Below the pieces are notes generated by a model. It saw only the letters and a list, made by a program, of their open reading frames with translations, did not search any database and was not told where the DNA came from. The translations under genes and the position numbers were made by a program. From DATAES01 sp036257895 (GTDB lineage Bacteria; Actinomycetota; Acidimicrobiia; Acidimicrobiales; JACDCH01): a stretch of DNA of 23,517 nt. The DNA lies in NCBI GenBank assembly GCA_036257895.1, contig DATAES010000256.1, forward strand, positions 1 through 23,517. Reading direction: 5' to 3'. Of this stretch, positions 7,045 to 14,055 are shown piece after piece; position 1 is the stretch's first letter; each line of letters begins with the position of its first letter.

Positions 7045-8577
7045 GTGACCTCATCCGAGCGGCGGGCGCGGCGCGCCCTGGGCGACGACGCACTCAAGGA
7101 AGCGTGTGGGGTCTTCGGCGTCTACGCACCGGGACAGCCGGTGGCTCACCTGACGTATCTCGGCATGTTCGCCCTGCAACACCGCGGCCAGGAGGCGGCG
7201 GGCATGGCGGTGAGCGACGGTTCCGAGATCATGGTCGTCAAGGAGCAGGGACTTGTCGCCACGGTGTTCGACGACCGCACGCTGGCGCCGATGGTCGGGC
7301 ACCTCGCCATCGGTCACACTCGCTACTCCACGACTGGTGCGAGCGAGTGGCGCAACGCGCAGCCCGTGTACCGCAGCGTCGGCGACACGGCCGTCGACAC
7401 GAACCAGTTCGTCCTCGGCCACAACGGCAACCTCGTCAACACCGAGGTGCTCGCCGAGGAAGCCGGCATGTTGCCGGGCACCGCGACGAGTGACAGTGAT
7501 CTCGTCGCCGAGTTGCTCGCGCAGTCGATCGCGAAGCGACGTGATCAGCGCAGCGACGACCGCGCGCTCGAACGCGCGCTCGTCGAGGTGCTCCCGCTGC
7601 TGAAGGGCGCGTTCTCCTTCGTTCTCGCCGACGAGGGCCACGTGATCGGCGTCCGCGATCCGCAGGGGTTCCGTCCGCTGTGCCTCGGCAAGCTGGACAA
7701 CGGGTGGGTGCTGGCGTCCGAGACGCCCGCGCTCGACATCGTGGGAGCACATTTCGTGCGTGAGCTCGATCCGGGCGAGATGGTGGTGATCGACGCGACC
7801 GGTTGCCGTTCGTTGCGCCCGTTCGCCGAGTCCGACCTGGCGCCGGCGCTGTGCCTTTTCGAGTTCGTGTACTTCGCCCGACCCGACAGCTTTCTCTACG
7901 GGCACAACGTCCACCAGGCGCGGGTACGGATGGGCGAGCAGCTCGCGCTCCAGGCGCCGGTCGAAGGCGACATGGTCATGGGCGTTCCGGAGTCGGGCGT
8001 CCCCGCAGCCGAAGGCTTCGCGCGTGTGAGTGGCATCCCCTACGGCCAGGGACTCGTCAAGAACCGCTACATCGGACGCAGCTTCATCGCGCCCAGCCAG
8101 GCGATGCGCGAGTCGGCGGTGCGCATGAAGCTCAACCCGCTCCGCGAGAACGTCGCCGGCAAGCGTCTGATCGTCATCGACGACTCGATCGTGCGCGGTA
8201 CCACGCAACGGCAACTCGTGAAGATGTTGCGCGAAGCCGGTGCGGCCGAAGTGCACCTTCTCATCACGTCGCCGCCGGTGAAATGGCCGTGCTTCTATGG
8301 CATCGACACCGGCAACCGCGGCGAGTTGCTGGCCGCGCAGCTGACCGTCGACGAGATCCGCGAGTACTTCGGGGCCGACAGCCTCGCCTACCTCACCCTC
8401 GATCGACTGCAGGAAGCTACGGGCGCGGTCGGGGCAGGGTTCTGCAACGCGTGCTTCACGGGCGACTACCCGGTCGAAGTGCCGGTGACGCTGCGCAAGG
8501 ACGTGCTCGAACGCAACACCATGCCGCCCGGCGAGCTCGAGCGGATCACGCACGAGCCGCAGTTGCCCACTGGTTGA
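7045..8577 (+). CDS. purF: Amidophosphoribosyltransferase (glutamine PRPP amidotransferase), 4Fe-4S type
   Basis: PurF (510 residues) makes 5-phosphoribosylamine from PRPP and glutamine, the first committed step of purine synthesis. It has an N-terminal Ntn glutaminase domain and a C-terminal phosphoribosyltransferase domain. The nucleophile is Cys21 in KEACGVFGVYAPG, exposed after removal of a 20-residue propeptide. HTRYSTTGAS and GHNGNLVN are glutaminase motifs; the PRPP loop is VIDDSIVRGTTQRQLV. Cys270, Cys416, Cys467 and Cys470 match the four ligands of the 4Fe-4S cluster in oxygen-sensitive PurF such as the Bacillus enzyme. I chose GTG 7045 over frame-compatible codons further upstream because of the -10 box six bases before it and because family members begin near this point. 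It heads purF-purM-pyrE and ends 2 bases before purM. Confidence 0.97.
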   Translation: MTSSERRARRALGDDALKEACGVFGVYAPGQPVAHLTYLGMFALQHRGQEAAGMAVSDGSEIMVVKEQGLVATVFDDRTLAPMVGHLAIGHTRYSTTGASEWRNAQPVYRSVGDTAVDTNQFVLGHNGNLVNTEVLAEEAGMLPGTATSDSDLVAELLAQSIAKRRDQRSDDRALERALVEVLPLLKGAFSFVLADEGHVIGVRDPQGFRPLCLGKLDNGWVLASETPALDIVGAHFVRELDPGEMVVIDATGCRSLRPFAESDLAPALCLFEFVYFARPDSFLYGHNVHQARVRMGEQLALQAPVEGDMVMGVPESGVPAAEGFARVSGIPYGQGLVKNRYIGRSFIAPSQAMRESAVRMKLNPLRENVAGKRLIVIDDSIVRGTTQRQLVKMLREAGAAEVHLLITSPPVKWPCFYGIDTGNRGELLAAQLTVDEIREYFGADSLAYLTLDRLQEATGAVGAGFCNACFTGDYPVEVPVTLRKDVLERNTMPPGELERITHEPQLPTG

Positions 8578-8579
8578 CG

Positions 8580-9626
8580 ATGCCCGAGACCTACAAGGGA
8601 GCCGGGGTCGACATCACTGCCGGCGAGGAGGCGGTCGAAGCCATCAAGTCGATGGTCCGCTCGACCTACCGACCCGAGGTCATCGGTGACATCGGCGGCT
8701 TCGGTGGACTGTTCGCCTTCCCGCAGCACCGCTTCACCAATCCCGTGCTCGTGTCTTCGACTGACGGCGTTGGTACCAAGGCGCTCATCGCGCAGACGGT
8801 CGGACGCTTCGAGACCATCGGTATCGACCTGGTCGCGATGTGCGTGGACGACCTCGTGTGTCAGGGCGCCGAGCCGCTGTTCTTCCTCGACTACATCGCG
8901 GTCGGCAAGCTCGATCCGGGACACATCAAGCAGCTCGTCCGGGGTGTCGTGCAGGGATGCCAGGAGGCGGGCTGCGCGCTCATCGGCGGCGAGATGGCGG
9001 AGCATCCCGGTGCGATGGAACCGGGCGAGTTCGACCTCGTGGGCTTCGCGGTCGGTGTGGCCGAGCGCGACCGTCTCATCACCGGCCAGCGCGTGCAGCC
9101 AGGCGACGCGCTCATCGGCCTCCCGTCGCCGGGGCTGCGATCCAACGGCTATTCGCTGGCTCGGCGCGTCCTGCTCGACCGAGCAGCACGACCGCTGGAC
9201 GGTCCCGCGTTCGAGGGCGCCCATCACGACCTCGCCGAGGAGCTGTTGCGGCCGTCGGTCATCTATGCGCCTGCGGTGCTGGCGGTCGAGCGCGTCGTCG
9301 ACGTGCACGCGGTCGCCCACATCACCGGAGGCGGACTGCCTGGCAACCTGTCACGAGCGCTTCCGGACGATGCCGATGCGGTGGTGGATCGCTCGTCGTG
9401 GGAACCACCCAGGATCTTCGACGAGATCCAGGCACTCGGCGACATAGACAACGACGAGATGGAGCGGGTGTTCAACCTCGGCGTCGGCATGGTCGTCGTG
9501 GTTGCGCCCGACGACGCGTACCGCGCCATCGACGTGCTCCGCGGCCAAGGTCACGCGGCGCGACAGATCGGCGCCGTCGCGCCGGGTACCGGCCAGGTGC
9601 GGCTGTTGCCTGCCGCCGGGTCGTAG
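8580..9626 (+). CDS. purM: Phosphoribosylformylglycinamidine cyclo-ligase (AIR synthetase)
   Basis: PurM (348 residues, normal length) closes FGAM to aminoimidazole ribotide with ATP, the fifth step of purine synthesis and the step directly after PurL. Hallmarks are the N-terminal YKGAGVDITAGEEAV, SSTDGVGTK (59-67) in the ATP site, DDLVCQGAEPLFFLDYIA, GGEMAEHPG, LPSPGLRSNGYSL and HITGGGLPGNL near residues 247-257. The protein shares the PurM/PurL superfamily fold. The ATG at 8580 follows the purF stop by 2 bases; no independent promoter is seen, so it should be cotranscribed. Eight bases separate its stop from pyrE. Confidence 0.97.
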   Translation: MPETYKGAGVDITAGEEAVEAIKSMVRSTYRPEVIGDIGGFGGLFAFPQHRFTNPVLVSSTDGVGTKALIAQTVGRFETIGIDLVAMCVDDLVCQGAEPLFFLDYIAVGKLDPGHIKQLVRGVVQGCQEAGCALIGGEMAEHPGAMEPGEFDLVGFAVGVAERDRLITGQRVQPGDALIGLPSPGLRSNGYSLARRVLLDRAARPLDGPAFEGAHHDLAEELLRPSVIYAPAVLAVERVVDVHAVAHITGGGLPGNLSRALPDDADAVVDRSSWEPPRIFDEIQALGDIDNDEMERVFNLGVGMVVVVAPDDAYRAIDVLRGQGHAARQIGAVAPGTGQVRLLPAAGS

Positions 9627-9634
9627 CGAGGACC

Positions 9635-10180
9635 ATGGCGCGCCGAGAGCTCATCGAACACCTTCTCGCGCACAGCGTGAAGCGCGGCGACTTCGTTCTT
9701 CGCTCGGGGAAGAAGAGCGACTGGTTCATCGACGCGAAGCAGACGACCTGCTCTCCGGACGGCATGCTGCTCGTGGCCGACGCCTTCCTCGATGTGATGC
9801 CGGACGACATCGACGCCGTCGGCGGGCTGACGATGGGAGCTGACGCCATTGCCTTCTCGGTCGCCGCCGTCGCGGCTACGCGAGGTCGCATGCTGCGCAG
9901 CTTCAGTGTGCGGAAGGAAGACAAGGATCACGGCGCCGGTGGGCGCATCGCGGGCGCGCTGCACTCCGGTGATCGGGTCGCGCTGACCGACGACGCCATC
10001 ACACGCGGGGTCGCGTTCCTCGAGGCCGCCGCTGCCGTGCGGGCAGCAGGCGCGCAACCGGTGATCGCCATCCCCGTCGTCGACCGCGGCGGCACCGCGG
10101 CCGCGATGTGTGACGGCGACGGCATCGCCTTCATCCCACTCGTGACCGCGCCCGACCTGGGTTTCGGCTACGAAGGCTGA
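9635..10180 (+). CDS. pyrE: Orotate phosphoribosyltransferase
   Basis: A 181-residue type I phosphoribosyltransferase that joins orotate and PRPP to form OMP in pyrimidine synthesis. Evidence: the N-terminal KRGDFVLRSGKKSDWFIDAKQ segment (16-36), the flexible-loop motif RKEDKDHGAGG (93-103) and the PRPP-binding motif ALTDDAITRG (116-125), where Asp119 and Asp120 bind the ribose. The length matches actinobacterial PyrE. The start is ATG 9635, 8 bases after purM, preceded by GCGAGGACC which gives a plausible ribosome binding site. The first two operon enzymes and PyrE share PRPP metabolism, although PyrE serves pyrimidines. Its 3' end overlaps the convergent dehydrogenase gene by 13 bases. Confidence 0.94.
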   Translation: MARRELIEHLLAHSVKRGDFVLRSGKKSDWFIDAKQTTCSPDGMLLVADAFLDVMPDDIDAVGGLTMGADAIAFSVAAVAATRGRMLRSFSVRKEDKDHGAGGRIAGALHSGDRVALTDDAITRGVAFLEAAAAVRAAGAQPVIAIPVVDRGGTAAAMCDGDGIAFIPLVTAPDLGFGYEG

Positions 10181-11220
10181 GATGCGGCGGCCAGTCTCGC
10201 TTCGGCGAGGCGGTCGGCGGCCTCGGCCGGCGTCACCGCGTGCTCGTCGGCCAAGGCAAAGATCTTGCTCACGGTTTCACGGATGCCGGCGATCTGGGTC
10301 CACGCGCGGTCGTGGTCGTAGCCGCCGCTCGCGAGTTCTTGTGCGATGTTGATGACGCCTCCCGCGTTGACGACATAGTCGGGCGCATACAGAACATCGC
10401 GCGCCGCGAGACGTTCTCCGTCCGACGGCGTCGCGAGTTGGTTGTTGGCGCAGCCGCACACCGCTGCGCACCGCAGCTCCGGAATCGTCCGCTCGTTCAA
10501 CACTGCGCCGAGCGCGCAGGGGCTGTACACGTCGCAAGCAAGTAGGTGAACGGTCGACGCGTCGACCACGTCGGCGTCGACCTCCTCGGCGACCGCCTTC
10601 GCGAGATCAGGACGGGCATCGGCAACCGTGAGTCGGGCGCCGGCCTTGGCGAGGTAGACGGCCAGCGCGTGCCCCACCTTGCCGACGCCGCTGATCGCAA
10701 CGTGCCGTCCCGCGAGCGACTCGTTGCCCCACACGCGCGTCGCGACGGCATGCAACGCGTTGAGCACTCCCCATGCCGTGGCCGGAGACGGATCTCCGGA
10801 GCCGCCGAGCTGTTCGCTCACGCCTGTCACATGGGGCGTGATCGTCCGGATCAGATCCATGTCGACCTGTGTGGTGCCGACGTCCTCTGCGGTCAGATAC
10901 CGGCCACCGAGACGGTCGACGAACCGGGCGTAGGCGCGGATCAGGGCGTCTGTCCGGATGGTCGCGGGATCGCCGATGATGACTGCCTTGCCGCCGCCCA
11001 AGGTGTTTCCGCACGCCGCGTGCTTATATGTCATACCGCGGGCGAGGCGGAGTACGTCGGTGAGTGCTTCCTCCTCGGTCGTGTATGGGCGGAATCGGGT
11101 CCCGCCCAGACCGGGGCCCAGGACGGTGGAGTGAATGGCGACGATGGCACGCAGACCGGTCTCCGGGTCGGCGGTCAACGCCACCTGTTCCGCGCCGTGT
11201 GCGGCGACGAGTTCGAGCAC
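10168..11220 (-). CDS. Leucine/valine dehydrogenase (Glu/Leu/Phe/Val dehydrogenase family)
   Basis: A 350-residue NAD-dependent amino-acid dehydrogenase that oxidatively deaminates branched-chain amino acids to 2-oxo acids. The substrate pocket is marked by GPGLGGTRFRPY (35-46) and MTYKHAACGNTLGGGKAV, where Lys66 and Lys78 match the paired substrate and catalytic lysines. The cofactor domain starts at SGVGKVGHALAVYLAKAGA, and PDYVVNAGGVINI is a late family motif. Length and motifs fit leucine dehydrogenase of bacilli and valine dehydrogenase of streptomycetes; which substrate is preferred cannot be read. In Streptomyces this enzyme feeds branched precursors for fatty acids. The start is GTG 11220, with GGAACGA just upstream as a weak ribosome binding site. 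It is divergent from bldC. Confidence 0.93.
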   Translation of the reverse strand: MLELVAAHGAEQVALTADPETGLRAIVAIHSTVLGPGLGGTRFRPYTTEEEALTDVLRLARGMTYKHAACGNTLGGGKAVIIGDPATIRTDALIRAYARFVDRLGGRYLTAEDVGTTQVDMDLIRTITPHVTGVSEQLGGSGDPSPATAWGVLNALHAVATRVWGNESLAGRHVAISGVGKVGHALAVYLAKAGARLTVADARPDLAKAVAEEVDADVVDASTVHLLACDVYSPCALGAVLNERTIPELRCAAVCGCANNQLATPSDGERLAARDVLYAPDYVVNAGGVINIAQELASGGYDHDRAWTQIAGIRETVSKIFALADEHAVTPAEAADRLAEARLAAASQPS

Positions 11221-11283
11221 TCGTTCCAGCGTTGCACGAACGCGGGAACTTCAGCCCTGTCTAGTCAGTGACAACCTCGACAA

Positions 11284-11306
11284 ATGGCCCCACCGGGCTA
11301 TGGCCC
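11284..11306. repeat. Direct repeat ATGGCCC-N9-ATGGCCC upstream of bldC
   Basis: ATGGCCC occurs at 11284-11290 and again at 11300-11306, 16 bases apart, in the 171-base gap between the divergent dehydrogenase and bldC. BldC is known to bind tandem direct repeats, so an autoregulatory site is possible, but this sequence is far more GC-rich than the AT-rich sites described for streptomycetes. Confidence 0.3.
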
Positions 11307-11391
11307 GCAGGTTCTCCCGTTCGTATCTTCTAGGTAGGAAACGGACATGACGGCTCAACGGTCGCGGTCCCCTCAAGAAAAGGATCACCAG

Positions 11392-11598
11392 ATGGCGCAG
11401 ACAGACGAGTTCGACGCTCCCGAGGCGTTGCTCACACCCTCGGAGGTTGCAGAGCTCTTCCGCGTCAACCCCAAGACGGTCACACGCTGGGCGCGAGCAG
11501 GCAAGCTCACTGCCATCCGCACACTCGGAGGGCACCGGCGCTTCCGGGTTTCCGAGATCCGTCGCTGTCTCGAGGAGGCGTCGAGAGAGGAGATCTGA
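11392..11598 (+). CDS. bldC: BldC-like MerR-type winged-helix transcriptional regulator
   Basis: A 68-residue DNA-binding protein almost identical in plan to streptomycete BldC, which is also 68 residues. The core LLTPSEVAELFRVNPKTVTRW (helix-turn-helix) is followed by ARAGKLTAIRTLGGHRRFR, the MerR-like wing. Unlike classical MerR proteins it has no effector or dimerisation domain; BldC binds head-to-tail on direct repeats and holds back development in Streptomyces. Its role in a presumably non-sporulating relative is unknown. ATG 11347 would add 15 residues, but ATG 11392 gives the family length and has AAAAGGA 7 bases upstream. It stands alone, divergent from the dehydrogenase and convergent with fabZ. 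Confidence 0.93.
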   Translation: MAQTDEFDAPEALLTPSEVAELFRVNPKTVTRWARAGKLTAIRTLGGHRRFRVSEIRRCLEEASREEI

Positions 11599-11611
11599 CC
11601 CCGCTTCGGGG
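11599..11611 (+). terminator. Short hairpin just after bldC (weak terminator candidate)
   Basis: CCCCG-CTT-CGGGG forms a 5-bp stem that begins at the bldC stop codon. No T-run follows. A second hairpin, CTGCGC-GTTTTG-GCGCAG, lies at 11667-11684 between the convergent bldC and fabZ genes. Confidence 0.3.
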
Positions 11612-11666
11612 ATCCTGACTCGGTTCCTACCAGTCGTCCGGGCGTGGCGGGCATGTCCGGGCGATT

Positions 11667-11684
11667 CTGCGCGTTTTGGCGCAG
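11667..11684. terminator. Hairpin in the bldC/fabZ convergent gap
   Basis: A perfect 6-bp stem (CTGCGC/GCGCAG) with a GTTTTG loop sits between the 3' ends of bldC and fabZ. It could stop transcription from either side, though it has no U-tract. Confidence 0.3.
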
Positions 11685-11747
11685 TGGACTAGTTCGTCAT
11701 CACGGCCACGTGCGGCACGACTTGGCGCCCACGACGGCTGGGGCCGG

Positions 11748-12164
11748 CTAGGGCGTGACCACGACGAAGAGCATCGATGCCTCGCAGGCGATCCGGCCGT
11801 TGACCCGCGCCGTGCCGGAGCTGCGCCCCGCAGTGGCGCTCAGGCGGTCCATCCGCGTTTCGAGCGCGAGCGTGTCGCCGGGTCCGACCTGCGCGCGGAA
11901 GCGGGCCTTGTCGATGCCCCCGAACAGCGCCAGCTTGCCGGCGTAGCGGGCATCGGCGAGCACGGCGATGCCGCCGAGTTGCGCCAGTGCCTCGACCATC
12001 AGCACCCCCGGCAGGATCGGGCGGCCGGGGAAGTGCCCGGCGAAGAACGCCTCGTCGCCGGTCAGATGCCAACGGCCGCGCGCCGACTCGCCCGGGACCA
12101 CCTCGTCGACATCGTCCACGAACAGGAACGGGGGCCGGTGCGGGAGCACGTCCTCGGGGCGCAT
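11748..12164 (-). CDS. fabZ: FabZ-like 3-hydroxyacyl-ACP dehydratase (hotdog fold)
   Basis: A 138-residue single-hotdog protein. The opening VLPHRPPFLFVDDVDEV and the active-site helix GHFPGRPILPGVLMVEALAQ, with His44 and Glu58 as the catalytic pair, are diagnostic of FabZ. FabZ removes water from 3-hydroxyacyl-ACP in type II fatty-acid synthesis. It lacks the usual neighbours (lpxA, lpxD, fabI), as expected for an organism without lipid A, and is a lone gene divergent from the double hydrolase. Many actinobacteria use MaoC-type or type I synthase dehydratases instead, so an accessory lipid or polyketide role is possible. The start ATG 12164 has TAGCTT 6 bases upstream and no ribosome binding site. 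Confidence 0.88.
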   Translation of the reverse strand: MRPEDVLPHRPPFLFVDDVDEVVPGESARGRWHLTGDEAFFAGHFPGRPILPGVLMVEALAQLGGIAVLADARYAGKLALFGGIDKARFRAQVGPGDTLALETRMDRLSATAGRSSGTARVNGRIACEASMLFVVVTP

Positions 12165-12170
12165 GCCGTC

Positions 12171-12176
12171 AAGCTA
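12171..12176 (-). promoter_or_regulatory. Putative -10 box (TAGCTT) of a leaderless fabZ transcript
   Basis: On the minus strand TAGCTT is followed by GACGGC and then ATG 12164, the same 6-base spacing as for purF and gtrA. No Shine-Dalgarno sequence is present. Confidence 0.45.
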
Positions 12177-12186
12177 CGAGACCCCT

Positions 12187-12242
12187 CGAACCGGCCTCGC
12201 ACCGCTGTCCGCCGACGAGTGCTGACCTTGTCCGCCGGTTCG
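12187..12242. repeat. 9-bp inverted repeat in the fabZ/hydrolase divergent promoter region
   Basis: CGAACCGGC at 12187-12195 is the exact reverse complement of GCCGGTTCG at 12234-12242, with 38 bases between. The left arm lies where the fabZ -35 region would be, and the right arm about 33 bases before the hydrolase start. An operator for a dimeric regulator is possible; chance in GC-rich DNA is also possible. Confidence 0.4.
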
Positions 12243-12274
12243 CCCCGCACACCTTCAGCGCGTGAAAGTGGACC

Positions 12275-13969
12275 GTGCCCGACGACGACACTGCGGTTCA
12301 TTTTCCCGGAGCGAAGCGTCCAGCGCGGCAGCGCTGGGTCACCGATCACGGTCTGCGCCTCTCGGTGTGGGAATGGGGAGACGAGGCAGCGCCGCCGTTG
12401 CTGCTGGCACACGGCGGGTTCGACTTCGCCGGGACCTACGACGGGTTCGCCCCGCTCCTCGCCGATGCCGGATGGCGGGTCGTGTGCTGGGATCAGCGGG
12501 GCCACGGCGACTCCGACCACTCCGTGCTCTACAGCTGGGAGGCCGACGTGCGCGACGCGCTCGCGGTCCTGGACAGCACCACTCGGCGTCCGGTTCCCTT
12601 CGTCGGACACTCGAAGGGCGGCAGTGTCGTGATGCAGCTCGCCGACGCGCTGCCGAACCGTTGCACCCATCTCGTCAACCTCGACGGTCTTCCCTCCCGG
12701 CGGAACTGGCCGGACGTGCCGGACCACGAGCGCCGTCGCCTCATGGCTGGCGAGCTGCGCGCCTGGCTCGATCACCGTGCCGAGTCCTCGGTGAAGGAGC
12801 GCACCCCAGGCACGATCGACGAGCTCGCGCAGCGGCGCCAGCGCATGAACCCGCGCTTGACCATGGAGTGGCTCCGCTACCTCGTTCCGATCGGCGCGCA
12901 TCGTGTCGACGGCGCCAACGATCTGTGGCGGTGGAAGCTCGATCCGATCCTCCGATTCGGTGGGTTCGGGCCGTGGCGGCCGGAGTGGTCGATGCTTCGT
13001 ATGCCCGGACTCGCCATGCCCGTCCTCGGCGTCCTCGGGCTGGAGAACGAGACGATGGCCTGGGGCACGCAGATCGACGACGTCGAGCCGTTCCTTCCTC
13101 CCGGTGCGCACTTCGAGGCGTTGGAGGACGTCGGCCACTTCGTGCACATCGAGCAGCCCGACAAGGTCGCCGGTCTGGTGCTCGACTTCCTCGGCGGCCC
13201 GCCTGCAACTGGCGCTGGTTGGGGCATGGTGGGTCCAGGAACTTCTGCGCCTGGCGAGGCGCCGCGAGAGGACAGCAGGGACGACAGCAAGGCGTCGTCC
13301 GTTCCGACGCGTGTGCTGTCGCGCGGCCGCTCGCGACTCGTCCTGCACCAACTCCGGGCGGGCGACGGGCGCCCGCTGTTGCTTCTGCACGGTCTCGGCG
13401 AACGCGCCCCGGCCGAGATCCCGAGCTATCTCGATGCGTGGGACGGACCCATCGCCGCGCTCGACTTCACGGGCCACGGCTCCTCGACGATTCCGCATGG
13501 CGGCGGCTACACGGCGGAGGTGCTCTTGGCGGATGCCGACGCGGCGCTGCGCGTACTGGGACAGACGACGGTTCTCGGCCGCGGGCTCGGTGCATACGTC
13601 GCGCTGCTGCTCGCCGGCGCGAGGCCGGACCTGGCGTTCGGAACGATCCTCTTCGACGGCGCCGGCATCCACGGTGGTGGCAATGGGCCGGGCTCGCCAC
13701 TCGTCAGCGCGGTCGACGCGGAAGCGCTCGCACCTCCCGATCCGTTCGCGCTCGTCGAGTTGGCGCGCGACCTCCGTCCGCCCGACTACGCGACGAGCTT
13801 TGCTCGTCTTGCAACGCAGGCCTCGCTGCTCGAACAGCCCATCGCGGTTTCCGCAGTGAACCGACCGGAGTGGCTCGAGGCCGTTGTCCGCGAACCCGGC
13901 GTGGTCGCGCTACCGCTGGCCGCAGCACTCGCGATGTATCGACAGCTCGACACGTCGGCCGTCTCCTGA
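12275..13969 (+). CDS. Tandem double alpha/beta-hydrolase fold protein, second domain lacking the nucleophile
   Basis: This 564-residue protein carries two alpha/beta-hydrolase domains. Domain 1 (about 18-307) has PPLLLAHGGFDFAGTYDGF, DQRGHGDS, the nucleophile elbow GHSKGG with Ser113, an acidic site near Glu257-Glu259 after the sixth strand, and His288 in DVGHFVHIEQP; it should be an active esterase or hydrolase. A linker rich in Asp, Ser and Glu (about 308-345) follows. Domain 2 (about 346-564) repeats the fold, RPLLLLHGLGERAP and ALDFTGHGSS, but its elbow reads GRGLGAY with Gly437 where Ser should be, and no catalytic His is visible near the end. It therefore looks like a pseudo-enzyme half. 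No lipid-anchoring or signal sequence is seen. The GTG start has AGTGGACC before it. The substrate is unknown. Confidence 0.85.
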   Translation: MPDDDTAVHFPGAKRPARQRWVTDHGLRLSVWEWGDEAAPPLLLAHGGFDFAGTYDGFAPLLADAGWRVVCWDQRGHGDSDHSVLYSWEADVRDALAVLDSTTRRPVPFVGHSKGGSVVMQLADALPNRCTHLVNLDGLPSRRNWPDVPDHERRRLMAGELRAWLDHRAESSVKERTPGTIDELAQRRQRMNPRLTMEWLRYLVPIGAHRVDGANDLWRWKLDPILRFGGFGPWRPEWSMLRMPGLAMPVLGVLGLENETMAWGTQIDDVEPFLPPGAHFEALEDVGHFVHIEQPDKVAGLVLDFLGGPPATGAGWGMVGPGTSAPGEAPREDSRDDSKASSVPTRVLSRGRSRLVLHQLRAGDGRPLLLLHGLGERAPAEIPSYLDAWDGPIAALDFTGHGSSTIPHGGGYTAEVLLADADAALRVLGQTTVLGRGLGAYVALLLAGARPDLAFGTILFDGAGIHGGGNGPGSPLVSAVDAEALAPPDPFALVELARDLRPPDYATSFARLATQASLLEQPIAVSAVNRPEWLEAVVREPGVVALPLAAALAMYRQLDTSAVS

Positions 13970-14030
13970 TTCAGCCAATTCCTGGGTGCTGAGCGCGGGC
14001 GCGGCCGAACGGTGAGGAAGGACCGGCTGC

Positions 14031-14055
14031 GGCGGGACGAGCTACCTGTCCCGCC
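14031..14055 (-). terminator. Stem-loop spanning the polyprenyl synthase stop codon
   Basis: GGCGGGAC (14031-14038) and GTCCCGCC (14048-14055) form a perfect 8-bp stem with a 9-base loop that contains the stop codon of the minus-strand gene. It could end transcription of both convergent genes; there is no T-tract. Confidence 0.45.

Noticed and set aside
7803..8579. Upstream in-frame extension of purM through purF
   Set aside because: The extension is an Arg-rich out-of-frame reading of purF. PurM homology starts exactly at ATG 8580.
11257..11282. TGTC...GACA spaced half-sites in the dehydrogenase/bldC gap as an operator
   Set aside because: Only 4-bp arms match with an 8-base unmatched centre; too weak to call.
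12262..13992. Alternative 576-residue plus-strand frame overlapping the double hydrolase
   Set aside because: Arg/Ala-rich shadow frame with no recognisable domain.
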